NCBI GenBank assembly: GCA_022539475.1
Contig: VCMS01000470.1
Coordinates: 40,824-66,267 of the forward strand
Direction: 5' to 3'
Length of the DNA stretch: 25,444 nt
Origin: Gracilaria domingensis
Lineage: Eukaryota; Rhodophyta; Florideophyceae; Gracilariales; Gracilariaceae
This document shows positions 8,714 through 19,019 of the stretch, piece after piece (positions within the stretch are counted from its first letter, which is position 1; every line of letters starts with the position of its first letter). The notes beneath the pieces are model-generated. The model saw only the letters and a program-made list of their open reading frames with translations, was not told the origin of the DNA and did not search any database. The position numbers were made by a program, and so were the translations under genes.

Positions 8714-8955
8714 TCATCCTTGAAACAATTTGGGCCTTTTCACGCTCACAAAGAGATGCATTTGGCCATTGCTAATAATGGCGCCTGCCTTGTACACGCG
8801 ATTCAGCTCGTGTGCATCGCATACTTCGGGCGAGGCGGTCAAAGTGCGGTCCGAGCCGTCGTCACAGATGAGCACGGCGCGACTGTCTTGCATGTTGGTA
8901 ACGAACAGAAAGCGGTTAAAAGATCAAACGGCCGTCATTATAGACACGTGGTGGC
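8714..8955 (-). pseudogene. PP2C-type Ser/Thr protein phosphatase fragment
   Basis: The minus strand reads TAV, stop, SFNRFLFVTNMQDSRAVLI, then an acidic loop, then AHELNRVYKAGAIISNGQMH and a short tail ending at TGA 8714-8716. This matches the PP2C core: TAVVALI...LYVANVGDSRAVL, then the E..RI..AGG.V.NGR segment leading to LAVSRA. PP2C enzymes are metal-dependent phosphatases. In the NVGDSRAV motif the G is replaced by Q; the metal-binding DGHGG and DGLWD motifs are absent. Only about 65-80 of the usual 250-300 residues remain and at least one in-frame stop is present, so this is a dead fragment. Similar debris may extend a little upstream (to about 9130), but I cannot align it. Confidence 0.65.
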
Positions 8956-9401
8956 TAAGCACTAGTATTGCCAACGCTGGTACTGCAAACTCCGGCTTCC
9001 AGAAATGCTACTTTCTCTCGCAACCGCTCTTTACATCAAAGAAACACGGGCATGTTTTGGCGTTCATCGGAAAAAGAGTTACGGAGGACAAACGCGTGCA
9101 CCACCGCGTCGAGCACCTCGCCGCAATGATCGTTTAATACCGCGCAAAGCGCAACATATCCCCCTGCAAGATTCGTGACCTACCATACGTTACAATCCTC
9201 ATTGAACGATGATAGAATGATAGTTTAGCAGTATCGTTACCTTCAAAGTCCAATAACTATTGAGGAATTGACAAAACTACCTTTTCGGCTTATGACCACA
9301 ATTGGGATGACGACAGATCTCTTCATGATGCAGACAAAACAAAATTCATCTTCCCAGAGCGTCCTATTTGTCGCCAGAGAACTGTCACGGTCTCAGAGGG
9401 T
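8956..9401. other. Transition out of the GC-rich island, no gene
   Basis: Composition returns to background near 9130. I see no coding pattern, only the neighbourhood of the 3' end of the minus-strand ORF that ends at 9402. Confidence 0.6.
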
Positions 9402-10193
9402 TCAGTGTCGACACCTGGCAATGTCAGACCAATTCTGCATCAGCAATTCAGAGAAGCTGTCATCAACGTTTGGCGCTGGCACTAGAAGATGTGTATAGGT
9501 CTTCACTAACTTTGTTTCTCTATGAATCTCATACTTGTACTCTGAGCATCCTTGTACAGCCATATCAGAACTTAGAGCAGCCAGTTCGGCCTCTGAGATG
9601 GAAGATCGACCTGTGGAGAAACTGCTTACCGTGTCAGAGGACGATGAAGCCCTGTTGACATCTGAGAATGTATACAATGAGCTTGAATCTGACGAAGAAC
9701 TGTTTGATGACACAGAATGAGAATCACTATGTTCACCTTTTGGCATAGGTCTTTCTTTCATGATTATCTGTTGCGCATATTTCCTCCGACGTTTGGCGAG
9801 CCTGTCCTCTCTTTGTTCCGACGATTCGGTGCTTTTCTTCTGTCGATATCGTTGTTGATTTCTTTCGTTTTCTCTCACACGATTGGTGTCACTTTTTCTC
9901 CATTTCGCCTTTCGAACGGACCCGCCTGGAGTATTAGAACTCAATCGTGCAACATTATTTCGTTCACAAGATATAACATGCCGAATCTCAATATCTTTTT
10001 TCTCCACATCTTCGTTCGAGGAGGAACCCTTCACAAAAAGAACGGAAGCACACCGTGGAACAAGCACATGTTTCAGAGGAAACCCGATACCTGAAGGAAT
10101 CTCTAGTCTTCTGTAATCCGTTTGTTCGGTTTTCTCTGTATGTGTGGCTTGCTCTGTCTGCTCACTCTGCTCTTCGCTTTCTGATGGAGACAT
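9402..10193 (-). CDS. Ser-rich protein with a basic region, likely transposon accessory ORF
   Basis: The ATG at 10191-10193 gives 263 codons; the frame is open for 27 more codons upstream, but without an ATG. The N-terminal part is Glu/Gln/Thr-rich. The centre holds a long Arg/Lys/Gln/Glu segment (VRENERNQQRYRQKK, later EDRLAKRRRKYAQQ) that could form a basic helix and bind DNA. After it comes a serine-rich run with SSSS repeats and an acidic C-terminal part. No enzyme motif is visible. It lies on the same strand as the Cys/His ORF at 11471-12754 and opposite to the transposase, which suggests one mobile element, but element ends were not found. The frame is intact over its whole length, so decay must be recent or function retained. 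Confidence 0.5.
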   Translation of the reverse strand: MSPSESEEQSEQTEQATHTEKTEQTDYRRLEIPSGIGFPLKHVLVPRCASVLFVKGSSSNEDVEKKDIEIRHVISCERNNVARLSSNTPGGSVRKAKWRKSDTNRVRENERNQQRYRQKKSTESSEQREDRLAKRRRKYAQQIIMKERPMPKGEHSDSHSVSSNSSSSDSSSLYTFSDVNRASSSSDTVSSFSTGRSSISEAELAALSSDMAVQGCSEYKYEIHRETKLVKTYTHLLVPAPNVDDSFSELLMQNWSDIARCRH

Positions 10194-10274
10194 GACCGAA
10201 TATTTTTGTCGATGAAGACGGTACCACACCTGTGGGAGAATCTCTCTCGTTTGTTTGTTTCGTTCATGCCGCAC

Positions 10275-11470
10275 CCAAGCGCGGCATGACCCAAAGTGAT
10301 TGAGTGCACACGTTTTGACGTGTGGCGGACATTTTATTTTGACAAGCTATCGTTTGCAATCCAGTGGAACCAATAGAATTCGGGGAGAGAAGACAGCCCT
10401 TTTTTGGTCGTGTGCACTGCATGCAGTCTTATATTGGGGGGGAGAATGACTCTGCGTGTCGAGCGCGCTCAGGTGGTGTGGTGGCACGCAGCGACCCACG
10501 ATACAAAGATTCAGCATCGTACCTCTCATCGCCATGCATGAAGACGATCCACTCATGCCCCTCCTATATCACCCTCCTCTTCCGCCCCTGAGAACCGAGG
10601 CATACACAACGATGGCATTCTGAACAGCCCTTGCAACGCTTTGTTCCTCATCTTATATCACGTTCATCGCTCCTTTGGCACGGAAAATGTCTCCGTAAGA
10701 TGTTGTTTGTCTATGTCATCGCGCACAAACGCCTTATGTCACCAAAAGGATCCCCGAAAGAATATCATTTCGAGAATATCTTCTTTCGAAAAACCTAACG
10801 CTGTGATTTAGTACGCTTTTGTTATTCAGCTACTATTCTTATGTTTCATCATTTTCTGCCCTGAAGGTTTCACCGAAAGAGTTTGTTACTACTCGCCGCA
10901 ATGTTCTCGTTTGAGACAAACGACTCACTGACTCAGGGTGGACACTACAAAACCCACTCTGCTTGATACGTGATGGCTACTTCGATCGTCTGTTCACTGC
11001 AATGTCGACATTGACGATTGTATTCCTTGGCATGTTTGCATTGTGAGATGTTAAGATCCAGAACATGATGAACATTCGAAACTCGGGTAGAGGAGACTTG
11101 ATGCCCATCTTCACGAGCAGGGATTTAAATTCATGCATCAAGAGAGAACATGGTTCGCGATCAACATTTTGTTCGTAGTATCACTTGTGGTGGTAAAGAG
11201 ATGTGCAAAACCGTATCATCCCTTGCGACTTAGATACTAATAATGACACATTTAAGTGCAGTTTAGGAGATGTTTTGATCTTTATTCGGCACTATTTGTG
11301 CTTACAAAGCTACTTTCAGAGAGTGAAACAATCTACGAGGTTGCGCTATCATCGCAAGTTTGCTTTCAAGAGGGCGGAAACATATATGGTTCAGCTTGAT
11401 TAACAATGCTTCCTCAATGTCTGGGGAATAGGTCCTCCTCAACATATAGCCCACCGGACATGACCCTTTC
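10275..11470. other. Spacer between the two minus-strand ORFs, no gene recognised
   Basis: A small inverted repeat (8-bp arms, 10266-10273 and 10282-10289) lies just before the Ser-rich ORF, and a run of seven G at 10436-10442 follows. The rest shows only short open frames such as 11203-11403, with no ATG-initiated coding pattern I trust. Part of it may be promoter for 9402-10193 or 3' untranslated sequence for the ORF ending at 11471. Confidence 0.5.
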
Positions 11471-12754
11471 TTAACATTCGGACTGATTCATCTGACGCAT
11501 ACGACGAACAAGGCACTTCAGAGAACAAAGGTGCAATCCTTCAATGTGTGCCTCACCAAGGACCCGCATACCACATATATTGTGCATTGGAGTGCGACAA
11601 ACAAGGCAACTATGGGCTGTATCTCCGGGGAGGGTACAGACGCTCAACGTACACTTCGTGGCAGAATCAAGCTTTCGTTTCTTTGGAGACGACATTTTCT
11701 TACTTTGGGTGTTTCGTTCACGCTTCTTACCGGTACCGCCTTCCGTCACAGTCTTTGACATTTTTTGCTGTCTCTTCTTTCCACTCGGCACCACAGGAGT
11801 TATCTCATTCTCAGTTTCACTCACAAACGAGGAGCTATTCTCATCGCTCTCCGTAATCACTTTGGAAGTTTTTGTTTTCATGCGATGTGCCTGGGATATT
11901 TCGACAACTTTGGATCCTTGAACGAAATGTTGATAACGCTTTTCCTTACGTGGCCTGCTTCCCATATCCATTCCTAGACGCGCAGTGGTTCGGTTCTTGG
12001 CACGGGATGTCGTGCGGGACTCGATCGCACTAGAGCTCTCATCTGAACTTTCGGGTAACATCGAGGTGTTCTTCAACAGGGTCCCTTCATTCAAAGCTTT
12101 CGCAGGTCCATCTCGTTTTGATAATGAGTTGTACTTCTTCTTCCTGTTCGTCTTCGGTTGTGGTATGGATGTGTCACTGGTGGATACATCATCGGATTTC
12201 CCTTCATCGTTGACGTGCGGTGCTGTAGGTTCTGCAGACCTTCCACCTTTTCGGTTTCTCGGGTGCACCCAGGTCTTCTTTGCCTTCTTATACTTTTTGT
12301 CAACCTTGAACACCTCCTGGAGGAAGAAATCCGCGGCCCAGCAGTCCTCCGACATTTGCAGAAAGCTAAAGGTTGCATTAAGCTTCCTACGGAGACCGTG
12401 CATCTCCCTGTGAAACCGAGTGTCAGCCTCCGCGTAGGTGAACTTTCCTTTCTCAATGGCCCAGTCGTCTTCGGAACCTCCACTATATAGCTTTTTGCGG
12501 ATTCGAAGGGGAATTCTTCGCGCCCTCGCTTTCGTAATGATCACGTTTGAATCATCATACGGTTGGTTCTTCCATGCTGCATGAGCCCGGTTGAATACCT
12601 CTGCGGCTGGGCGTTGGCTCCCTGAGCCGTCTTTACGGCGACGAAGCGAGGCGCATGGACACGCCAGGTCTCCGGCGTTCTTGTGGACCTTGACTTCACC
12701 TGAAGCTATCGCTCTTGCCGATTGCTGTGAAGGTCCTTGAGGAGGATGCGGCAT
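11471..12754 (-). CDS. 427-aa basic protein with C-terminal Cys/His zinc-binding cluster
   Basis: The ATG at 12752-12754 opens an intact 427-codon frame. Residues about 1-160 look folded (GDLACPCASLRRR, then a Trp-containing stretch ending DCWAADFFLQEVF). Residues about 165-365 are Lys/Ser/Thr/Glu-rich and disordered, with several nuclear-localisation-like KKRK clusters. The C-terminus holds a dense cluster: C-x4-C, then HSCLVCRTPMHNICG, then C-x3-C. This resembles the zinc-binding modules (PHD or recombination-activator type) found in transposon partner proteins. It is head to head with the transposase at 13135, separated by 380 bp, so the two may share a promoter region. A role as an accessory DNA-binding or regulatory factor of that element is my inference. 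Confidence 0.6.
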   Translation of the reverse strand: MPHPPQGPSQQSARAIASGEVKVHKNAGDLACPCASLRRRKDGSGSQRPAAEVFNRAHAAWKNQPYDDSNVIITKARARRIPLRIRKKLYSGGSEDDWAIEKGKFTYAEADTRFHREMHGLRRKLNATFSFLQMSEDCWAADFFLQEVFKVDKKYKKAKKTWVHPRNRKGGRSAEPTAPHVNDEGKSDDVSTSDTSIPQPKTNRKKKYNSLSKRDGPAKALNEGTLLKNTSMLPESSDESSSAIESRTTSRAKNRTTARLGMDMGSRPRKEKRYQHFVQGSKVVEISQAHRMKTKTSKVITESDENSSSFVSETENEITPVVPSGKKRQQKMSKTVTEGGTGKKRERNTQSKKMSSPKKRKLDSATKCTLSVCTLPGDTAHSCLVCRTPMHNICGMRVLGEAHIEGLHLCSLKCLVRRMRQMNQSEC

Positions 12755-13134
12755 TTTGCACTGGTGGAAGAAAGAACACCCAGAATAAGTTTCTGGATCC
12801 TTCGAAGCTGAGTTTACAAGGCTTATGATGTATGTCTCTCCATGATCTTAAGGGGACAGAACCACTGTGATGATGGTATGGAGATGTTGTGCTTGAGCGA
12901 AAGGAAATGTGGGGATACTTTTCGCTTTCTTTTTCGTCGCGCGTGCCACGGATTCAGAAAAATACTTCTCCGCAAATATGTCTTCAGCTCAAACCTATAA
13001 TATACATGACATATATGTCTACATTGAATTTGAAACGCGGTTTGAAACGCGGATATGATGTCTATTTCGTGAACCCGTCTCTCCGTTTAAGCTACGCTTA
13101 CTCCTGAACTCTTGGAATACATAATCCAGTGCTC
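12755..13134. promoter_or_regulatory. Divergent intergenic region with likely promoters
   Basis: This 380-bp gap separates the 427-aa ORF (minus) from the transposase (plus). An AT-rich patch at about 12995-13018 (CTATAATATACATGACATA) could serve as a TATA element, and a 12-bp tandem duplication (TTTGAAACGCGG at 13029-13040 and 13041-13052) follows. The promoter role is inferred from position only. Confidence 0.4.
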
Positions 13135-16100
13135 ATGAATACGCCTGCATCTTCGATTCCCGGCTTCTCTCAGTTCAGATCACCACGTACTCATGGCGAA
13201 GATACGTTCTCGTTGGAAGGCAATGACTTGATTTCAGAAGTATTCGAAGACGATGATGTCACTGCAGAAATTACTTCTCCCTCTCTAGCTTCACCGGAGA
13301 GCTGTGAAAGACCTCGAAAGCGACGAAAGATTCCATTGTGGCAACAACTTTGTACTAGAAGCTCCAAAGGAGTGAATCTTGATCTACCGCCGATCAGCAC
13401 ATCAATCACACCGATTCAAACTGCTGTACTCCCACGTACTTCAGTTCAGCTCCAGAAGTATTCAAACGTTGCTGAATTATTGGACTTTACCTTGGATGAT
13501 GCCAACCTCTGTTATGCTCAAGACTTGGAGCAGTCGGTAGTAATCCGAGAAACTATTTTTGGTCGTACCCCGCGCCTGGAGAGCGAAGCAAGACAATTGG
13601 TACTTCTTTTTGATGTTCTCCAACACAGCTTATGCTCTCGTGTGGACTGCAGAAAGATCATTAACTTAGCACATGGCGAACGACAAATGACGTACGATAC
13701 TCTGAAGCATTATGTAGTGAGAAGAACTGGTGTTCAGTTTCATTCGTTAAGAGCATACCCGGAGGGCCATATGGCAGCCAGCGGTCCTTATCGAAATGAA
13801 GTAAAATGTGTAGTTAGCGGCTGTGACAAAAGGCTCGGGACATCCAGAAGGTTTCTTTACCTCAAACCCTCGCATCTTCTTCAGGCAATGTGTATAGAAT
13901 ACAAATCGTTTCATCAACTCGTCGACGGATGTCGCAGAGCTCAGGAAGCAATAGTCTCGGAACCAGATGGAAACATTTATGACTATTTTCAAGGAGAGTC
14001 ATTCGTTCGAGAACATAACGAGAGGCTTCGCTCATGGGAAAACGAGAAACAACTGTTTATCTTTCTCACATTGAGCACGGACGGTGTTGAAATTGGGAAA
14101 CGAAATTCGCCTATCATACGATCATGCTGGCCTATAACTCTCCCCGTGTTAAATCTGGACGTTTCGTACCGTTTCAGGGCATGCAATGTTCTAGTTCCAG
14201 CCATCGTACCTGGCACACATCACGGTGATCTGTTTGAGACTTTCTTTCGCCCAATATATGACGATTTGCAGCAACTAGAGCATGGAATAGATATGATGTG
14301 TTGGGATGGTATGGTAAGACGGGTTTTTGCATTTGTTGTTTTTGTGACGGCGGATTGGCCAGCTGCTACAAAACTTGGTGGATTTGTCGGTCATAAGGGG
14401 AAGCTGTGTTGTCGATACTGTGAAAAAACAACCACCGGGTCTGTACTGATGCCAAATGGAAGTCATAGAAGTCGTAAGCTTGCAATTCGAGACCTGAACT
14501 ACTATGGATGGATTAACACCGAGTGTCCAAAACCGCGATCGAATGCCAGCATTAGAGCTGCCTGGAACAAGCTTGAGAGTTGTTCTACAGATCATGCCCG
14601 TCGTCTGGCAGCAAAAGAAACGGGAATAAAACGAAGACAATTAATCTCCGGCATCCTCCCTGACTTCGTGAACTCCTTCCCTGATGATACTATGCACTTA
14701 TGTTTCATTGGGTTTGTGTCCATTATGACACGGTTAACGTTTGGAATTCACGATAAGCTTTGTGACAGTTCTTCGTTTGTGGTATCGGAGGATGAAATAA
14801 CTATAATCAATAGCTCTTTGGCCGAATGCTCATCTGGCTTTCCTACCGACTGGGGTCGTTTTCCGCTCGCCCTTGATCATTTGTCGACCTACAAGGCCGA
14901 AACGTTGAAGACATTTGCGATGTTCTATGCTGTACCAATTCTTTCTCAGTCAAACTGCAAACGTAACATGCTGCAGCTATGGATCATGCTCCGCAAAGTC
15001 CTTTTCATCGTCCTTGATCCCACTCCGCGGACGAGTAGCATAGAGATATTAACCTCGTTGGTTCAAAAATTTCATGCGCTCTACACAAAAGTATTCTTTG
15101 TCGACGACCATCATGCTTTCGTCTTTACACCGACATCTCATGTGTTTCTTCATCTGCCCCAAATGTTGAGGGAAAACGGGCCCCTACTTAATGTTTCGCA
15201 GTTTCTGGCAGAGCGCGTTATTGGAGACTTAGTTCGATACGCGAAATCACCCAATCTACTGGAGACAAATATCTTGAATGAATTTCTCCATCGGTTTGGA
15301 ACTAGAATGCTTCTAGGGGGTGTACGGAAGAATTCGGGACATGATTATGAGCCTAACTCCAGCTCAAAAGTCACAGACGTCATTGTTCATGATCGGTCGT
15401 TCGAAGTTAATCATGATAGTGAGAATTCAGACAGGAATGAATCATATGCTACACCAATCGCAAGAATCTCATTCACGTCGAAGGCTGGTCACAAACTTTC
15501 ACCATGGGGTGACGACAACTTGTGGGCTTTGAATGGATCTGGGAAAGCACTAGCATGCGATAGCATCCCTACCGGTCTTTGTGAACGCGTAGCAGCGAGC
15601 CTAGGGCCAAACATAATAGATTCAAACATTGTTCGTGTGCAATCGTATGAACGAGCCGAACTGTTGGATGAAACGCACGGCATTGCAGTAGAAGTGCAAT
15701 CAAGGTTCCAGAAGAGAAATAGTTATCAGTCGAGGAAAGGATGCAAAGCTCGGCAAAGCCATTGGATTGCTGCCAACTATGCTGCAGAACATGATGACAA
15801 CGTAACTGATACACACTACGGGAGCATTCTTGATATCTATAAGGTCGAATTCTCCACTGAATCACTAAACAGAGATGAAGAGATTGTTGTACTCAAGTTC
15901 GTTTTGGTTGAATGGCAAAATGGTTTGCACGTTAACAAAAGAAATGAGACCGTGTTTACGAAGCTTAACTCTAAAACAAGGAAGGGAAGTGTGTCTCACA
16001 AGTTCAAAACGTTCGAACCTCTCTCATTTGTGGATCGTAAAATAGGATTCTTTGACCATGCGGGTGTTCGCTTTTTCCTCGATGATTATCAGAGGTTCGT

Positions 16101-16140
16101 TTTTGAAGATGAATCAGTGGCCATTCGCGGTTGCTGCTAG
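13135..16140 (+). CDS. CACTA (En/Spm)-type DDE transposase, intact
   Basis: I take ATG 13135 as the start (1,001 codons); the frame extends slightly upstream without an ATG. Residues about 1-100 are disordered with a KRRK patch. Key CACTA-type features follow: LSTDGVEIG with the likely first catalytic Asp at D316, then WPITLPVLNLD and VPAIVPG about 20-45 residues later, the typical block of this superfamily. GHKGKLCCRYCEKTT gives a Cys knuckle (C425, C426, C429). FPDDTMHLCFIG follows (D517, D518, H521), and FLHLPQMLRENGPL then LAERVIGDL gives the likely catalytic Glu, E693. The C-terminal 100 residues (IDIYKVEF-like, then FDHAGVRFFLDDYQRFVF) form a tail seen in relatives. There is no internal stop in 3 kb, so the gene may be active or recently so. 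The enzyme would cut and paste its own element in the nucleus. No terminal inverted repeats were found. Confidence 0.85.
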   Translation: MNTPASSIPGFSQFRSPRTHGEDTFSLEGNDLISEVFEDDDVTAEITSPSLASPESCERPRKRRKIPLWQQLCTRSSKGVNLDLPPISTSITPIQTAVLPRTSVQLQKYSNVAELLDFTLDDANLCYAQDLEQSVVIRETIFGRTPRLESEARQLVLLFDVLQHSLCSRVDCRKIINLAHGERQMTYDTLKHYVVRRTGVQFHSLRAYPEGHMAASGPYRNEVKCVVSGCDKRLGTSRRFLYLKPSHLLQAMCIEYKSFHQLVDGCRRAQEAIVSEPDGNIYDYFQGESFVREHNERLRSWENEKQLFIFLTLSTDGVEIGKRNSPIIRSCWPITLPVLNLDVSYRFRACNVLVPAIVPGTHHGDLFETFFRPIYDDLQQLEHGIDMMCWDGMVRRVFAFVVFVTADWPAATKLGGFVGHKGKLCCRYCEKTTTGSVLMPNGSHRSRKLAIRDLNYYGWINTECPKPRSNASIRAAWNKLESCSTDHARRLAAKETGIKRRQLISGILPDFVNSFPDDTMHLCFIGFVSIMTRLTFGIHDKLCDSSSFVVSEDEITIINSSLAECSSGFPTDWGRFPLALDHLSTYKAETLKTFAMFYAVPILSQSNCKRNMLQLWIMLRKVLFIVLDPTPRTSSIEILTSLVQKFHALYTKVFFVDDHHAFVFTPTSHVFLHLPQMLRENGPLLNVSQFLAERVIGDLVRYAKSPNLLETNILNEFLHRFGTRMLLGGVRKNSGHDYEPNSSSKVTDVIVHDRSFEVNHDSENSDRNESYATPIARISFTSKAGHKLSPWGDDNLWALNGSGKALACDSIPTGLCERVAASLGPNIIDSNIVRVQSYERAELLDETHGIAVEVQSRFQKRNSYQSRKGCKARQSHWIAANYAAEHDDNVTDTHYGSILDIYKVEFSTESLNRDEEIVVLKFVLVEWQNGLHVNKRNETVFTKLNSKTRKGSVSHKFKTFEPLSFVDRKIGFFDHAGVRFFLDDYQRFVFEDESVAIRGCC

Positions 16141-18012
16141 CAGTTTCAGTTAGATCCTTCTCTCAAGTACTTCCTCACACGTGCCGTGTGCTAATGTCGC
16201 TTTCAAACAAGCAGCGAAAAGAACGCGTGTGTTTTTGGCAGTACAGGAAGCACACGAACACACGTGTATATACGCTTCTCCACTGCTTCATTTCAACTTT
16301 GCGTACGAACGAAAACAGGAACACTCTTGACCATTCAAGTGAGAGGGGAAGAAGTTTCGGATGTCTGAGCGTTCTCACCTCATCCTTCGACAGCCACTAA
16401 CCATTCGTTCTGGCCTTTGACATCTTAAGAGGCTAGTGCTCCCTGCAGCCCTGCTTTTCTTAACTATAGGGCCAAGGGAGCGTCGGAGATGAACAGTTGA
16501 GTGACCCCATTTGATGAGAAGGAGAGACGAAGGAGAGAGGTTGGAGGGAACAATGGAACGGAAATAGGAAGAAGAAAGGCTGAGAAACATGTCCATGCAA
16601 TGGGTGAGTGAAGAGAAGCTCGCAGTAATGGCACTGCACAATTTACCGCCTTCGTGTTCATGAATCGCCATATACCATGCATCACAAAACTAAGTCGTAT
16701 CGGTTTCATTTGAGTACTCCGCATCAACGTCCTTCACATCTTTTGCACTCATGGCCCTTCTCAAAATCGTTACTAGAGTTTCTGGTTTATGGTGGGCGTA
16801 AACACTATGCCTGGATCTGTTTCCATGCATCCGTGAACAACACGGACAATCGCAACGCCATCAACGAATCCTGTTTCTGATTGAGAAAACGTACTTCCCC
16901 GGCTCACGTACTGCCTCCGGTACATACGGAGTTTGCAGATAAGCTCCAAAGAAGCAGAACCCCAGGAGTTTCCGCCCCCACGGAAGCCTTTCGACACCAC
17001 CTCTGCCTTCCGTAGCCGATAGAGACAACAACCGTGGCTATGAACCGTACCGCTCCTGCGTAATGCAAGTGGAGACATAATTGTGAGTAATTCCTTGCAC
17101 AACATCCGAACATCCTGTATGCTTCCTGTGGTAACCACTGGCATAGTGCGTTACAGTGAGCCCCACGTATCGTGCCAGTATGCGGCGAGTAACGGTCTTG
17201 CTAGCAAGCGAAGACTCCTTTTGCCTACCGAGTTGCCTAAACGCCTTCCCTTTAAGCAAGGTTGAGGCTCCGGAGAAAGCCAGGCACGGATATTTCAGGG
17301 TTATACTCTGAGAGCCTAAACTGCGGTTGAATTACGGTAAAAGGTATGCTGCGGTTCCATACTACAACCTCTTCAATGAAGCACGTCCGGACTGAGTGTA
17401 TCACTGATGGTTTCTTTCAAGTTCAACGTGGTGTAACCGCATCGTTTTGCCGTGTTGTGACCCTCTGGCGTTAATGAACTGTCGTATAACGAAACTGTTC
17501 CGCTTCAAAAGACATGGGTAATCGTATCACGCTACGAAGAAAGCTCCCGCGCAAGGTTTTGTCAGAAGAATACGACACGGAGCTGCCTCGGACGTGAATT
17601 ACGGTAAGGGATACGATCTGGGTCTTCTAACTCCTCAGTGAATCAGGTTGGGTCGAAGCGGCTCATCGATGGTGTCTATAGCGGGCAATGTGATGTATAT
17701 AACTCGCTATTTCATGGTTTGGAACTTTTCTACACACCTACTGAGGGCAACAGGAGCCCGACGGCTTAAAAAGACCGTAGTAGTCGCTGGCGGCTACTAT
17801 ACGTGAAATACACCCCACTTCCGAACATAGCCACTTGAGGTGTTTTGGCATCTACTTTTCCGATGGCTGCCTGCAATGAATATGAAAGTCATCGCGCCGA
17901 TGTGTTCTGGCTTTTCTTCTTCGAAGTCACTCTTTCCTCTTCACATTCACCGTAATACATTTGCTCAGCACCGGAATGTCTTGGGGGGCTTTGATCTCTA
18001 CCTCCCTACCAC
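16141..18012. other. Long non-coding stretch with weak internal duplications
   Basis: I see no gene here. A purine-rich run of about 80 bases lies at 16505-16590. Two diverged related segments both begin GAATTACGGTAA (about 17329 and 17595) and stay alignable for about 80 bp, so an old duplication is likely. An open minus-strand frame at 16773-17144 (123 codons) matches nothing I know. Short inverted repeats around 17755-17800 are weak. Confidence 0.5.
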
Positions 18013-18270
18013 TCCGAGGCGTGCTTTCGGCTACCATGACAGACCAGGACAGGACGTCGTGCACCAAAACCTTCGATCCGTGCGCTGCAGGCATTCTAAC
18101 AGTCTGCACGTGGGGAAATGGGTCCACTGATCACCTGTATCATTCCGAGGCGGTCTCTTCGCTAGCACGACAGAAAGGACACCGCCACGTACAGCAAAGC
18201 CCTCTAACGGTGCTTCGCAGGCAGTTTTACGGTCCAAATGGATGAAAATGGGCCCACTGATCACATAACC
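18013..18270. repeat. Diverged tandem duplication, unit about 130 bp
   Basis: TCCGAGGCG occurs at 18013 and 18144, and CACTGATCAC at 18125 and 18255, giving spacings of 131 and 130. Between these anchors the two copies align with many substitutions. The minus-strand frames of the two units also share a pattern of V, L and PR residues, so the unit may once have been coding. No family is recognised. Confidence 0.75.
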
Positions 18271-18271
18271 G

Positions 18272-18898
18272 ATGGCATTACTCCCCCGTCCCGCCCGCGG
18301 TATCAACTGCAGTACCTTGCCTGTATTGAAACCTGATGACTTTGCAACTGAGACGGCTCAGCAGCAACCACTCGGGGTCGTTTGTCGCTGTGTTGGGCTT
18401 CATGTGGCGGCTGGGTGTATATGTAGTGCAACTCTGATATGTTTGTGCGATCCTCCCAAGCCTAGAAGGTCACAGAGACTCCTGTCATTTGCACAGATAC
18501 TGCGTGCTGAGCTGGAGCGCCGAACGAGGTTTACACCAAGCGATTCTCACAGAAGCTTGCTGTACCGGCGCGCTCAGCTGATGATGTGGCACGATATGGA
18601 ACAGCGGTCAAAGAGGACATCGTTGCTGTGGACGTTTCGCATGGGGCCGTGTCAGTTGACAGGCACCTCGCGGGAACGTCATGAGCACCGTCGCTCATCT
18701 CAACGTGTGCTGTCATGTGTTGCCCCGCATTTGAGGGATTCTCACATGGCACTACTACTCTCCAGTTATGGGATTGTTCAGAGTGTATGCTGTAGCAGTA
18801 TCATACATAAAGCACATCATTTCATTGAAAACCGGTATCAAGATTTTATCTTGCGTATAGTGAGTACGACTGGATGCTCATCTAACGTATTGAGCTGA
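18272..18898 (+). CDS. Hypothetical 208-aa ORF, doubtful
   Basis: This is an uninterrupted frame from ATG 18272 to TGA 18898. The product is Cys-, Ser- and Arg-rich without a clear hydrophobic core, repeat or motif. A competing frame on the same strand (about 18590-18665) also reads like protein, with VKEDIVAVDVSHGAVSVDRH before a stop. One of the two may be the remnant of a real gene and the other its shadow. No homologue is recognised, and the ORF directly follows the 130-bp duplication. I treat it as uncertain. Confidence 0.2.
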   Translation: MALLPRPARGINCSTLPVLKPDDFATETAQQQPLGVVCRCVGLHVAAGCICSATLICLCDPPKPRRSQRLLSFAQILRAELERRTRFTPSDSHRSLLYRRAQLMMWHDMEQRSKRTSLLWTFRMGPCQLTGTSRERHEHRRSSQRVLSCVAPHLRDSHMALLLSSYGIVQSVCCSSIIHKAHHFIENRYQDFILRIVSTTGCSSNVLS

Positions 18899-19019
18899 AC
18901 CCCACAAACAGACCATCTTTGGGAACTTAATTGCACCTCAATCATATCAAAATTTAATCGTTCTCATCTTAAATGTATGCGACAGATTTCAAAAACGTCT
19001 CGGCTAACGTTCAAGCATA

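Larger units (their letters stand above)
5340..9130. other. GC-rich island with degraded gene fragments
   Basis: Base composition changes sharply near 5340 and falls back near 9130. Inside, CG-rich words and trinucleotide runs such as CCG/CCA (about 8190-8225) are common, and long open frames occur on all strands simply because stop codons are rare. The only pieces I can assign are ARPC1-like (about 7411-7760, plus) and PP2C-like (about 8714-8955, minus), plus one possible spliced fragment (6366-6679). In 5340-6365, 6680-7410 and 7921-8713 I see no recognisable gene. Foreign or host gene-rich DNA captured into a mobile-element landscape is one explanation; a decayed CpG-rich promoter and exon region is another. 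Confidence 0.75.

Noticed and set aside
13129..13134. Transposase start upstream of ATG 13135
   Set aside because: It would need a GTG start, which is not expected in a eukaryotic nuclear gene.
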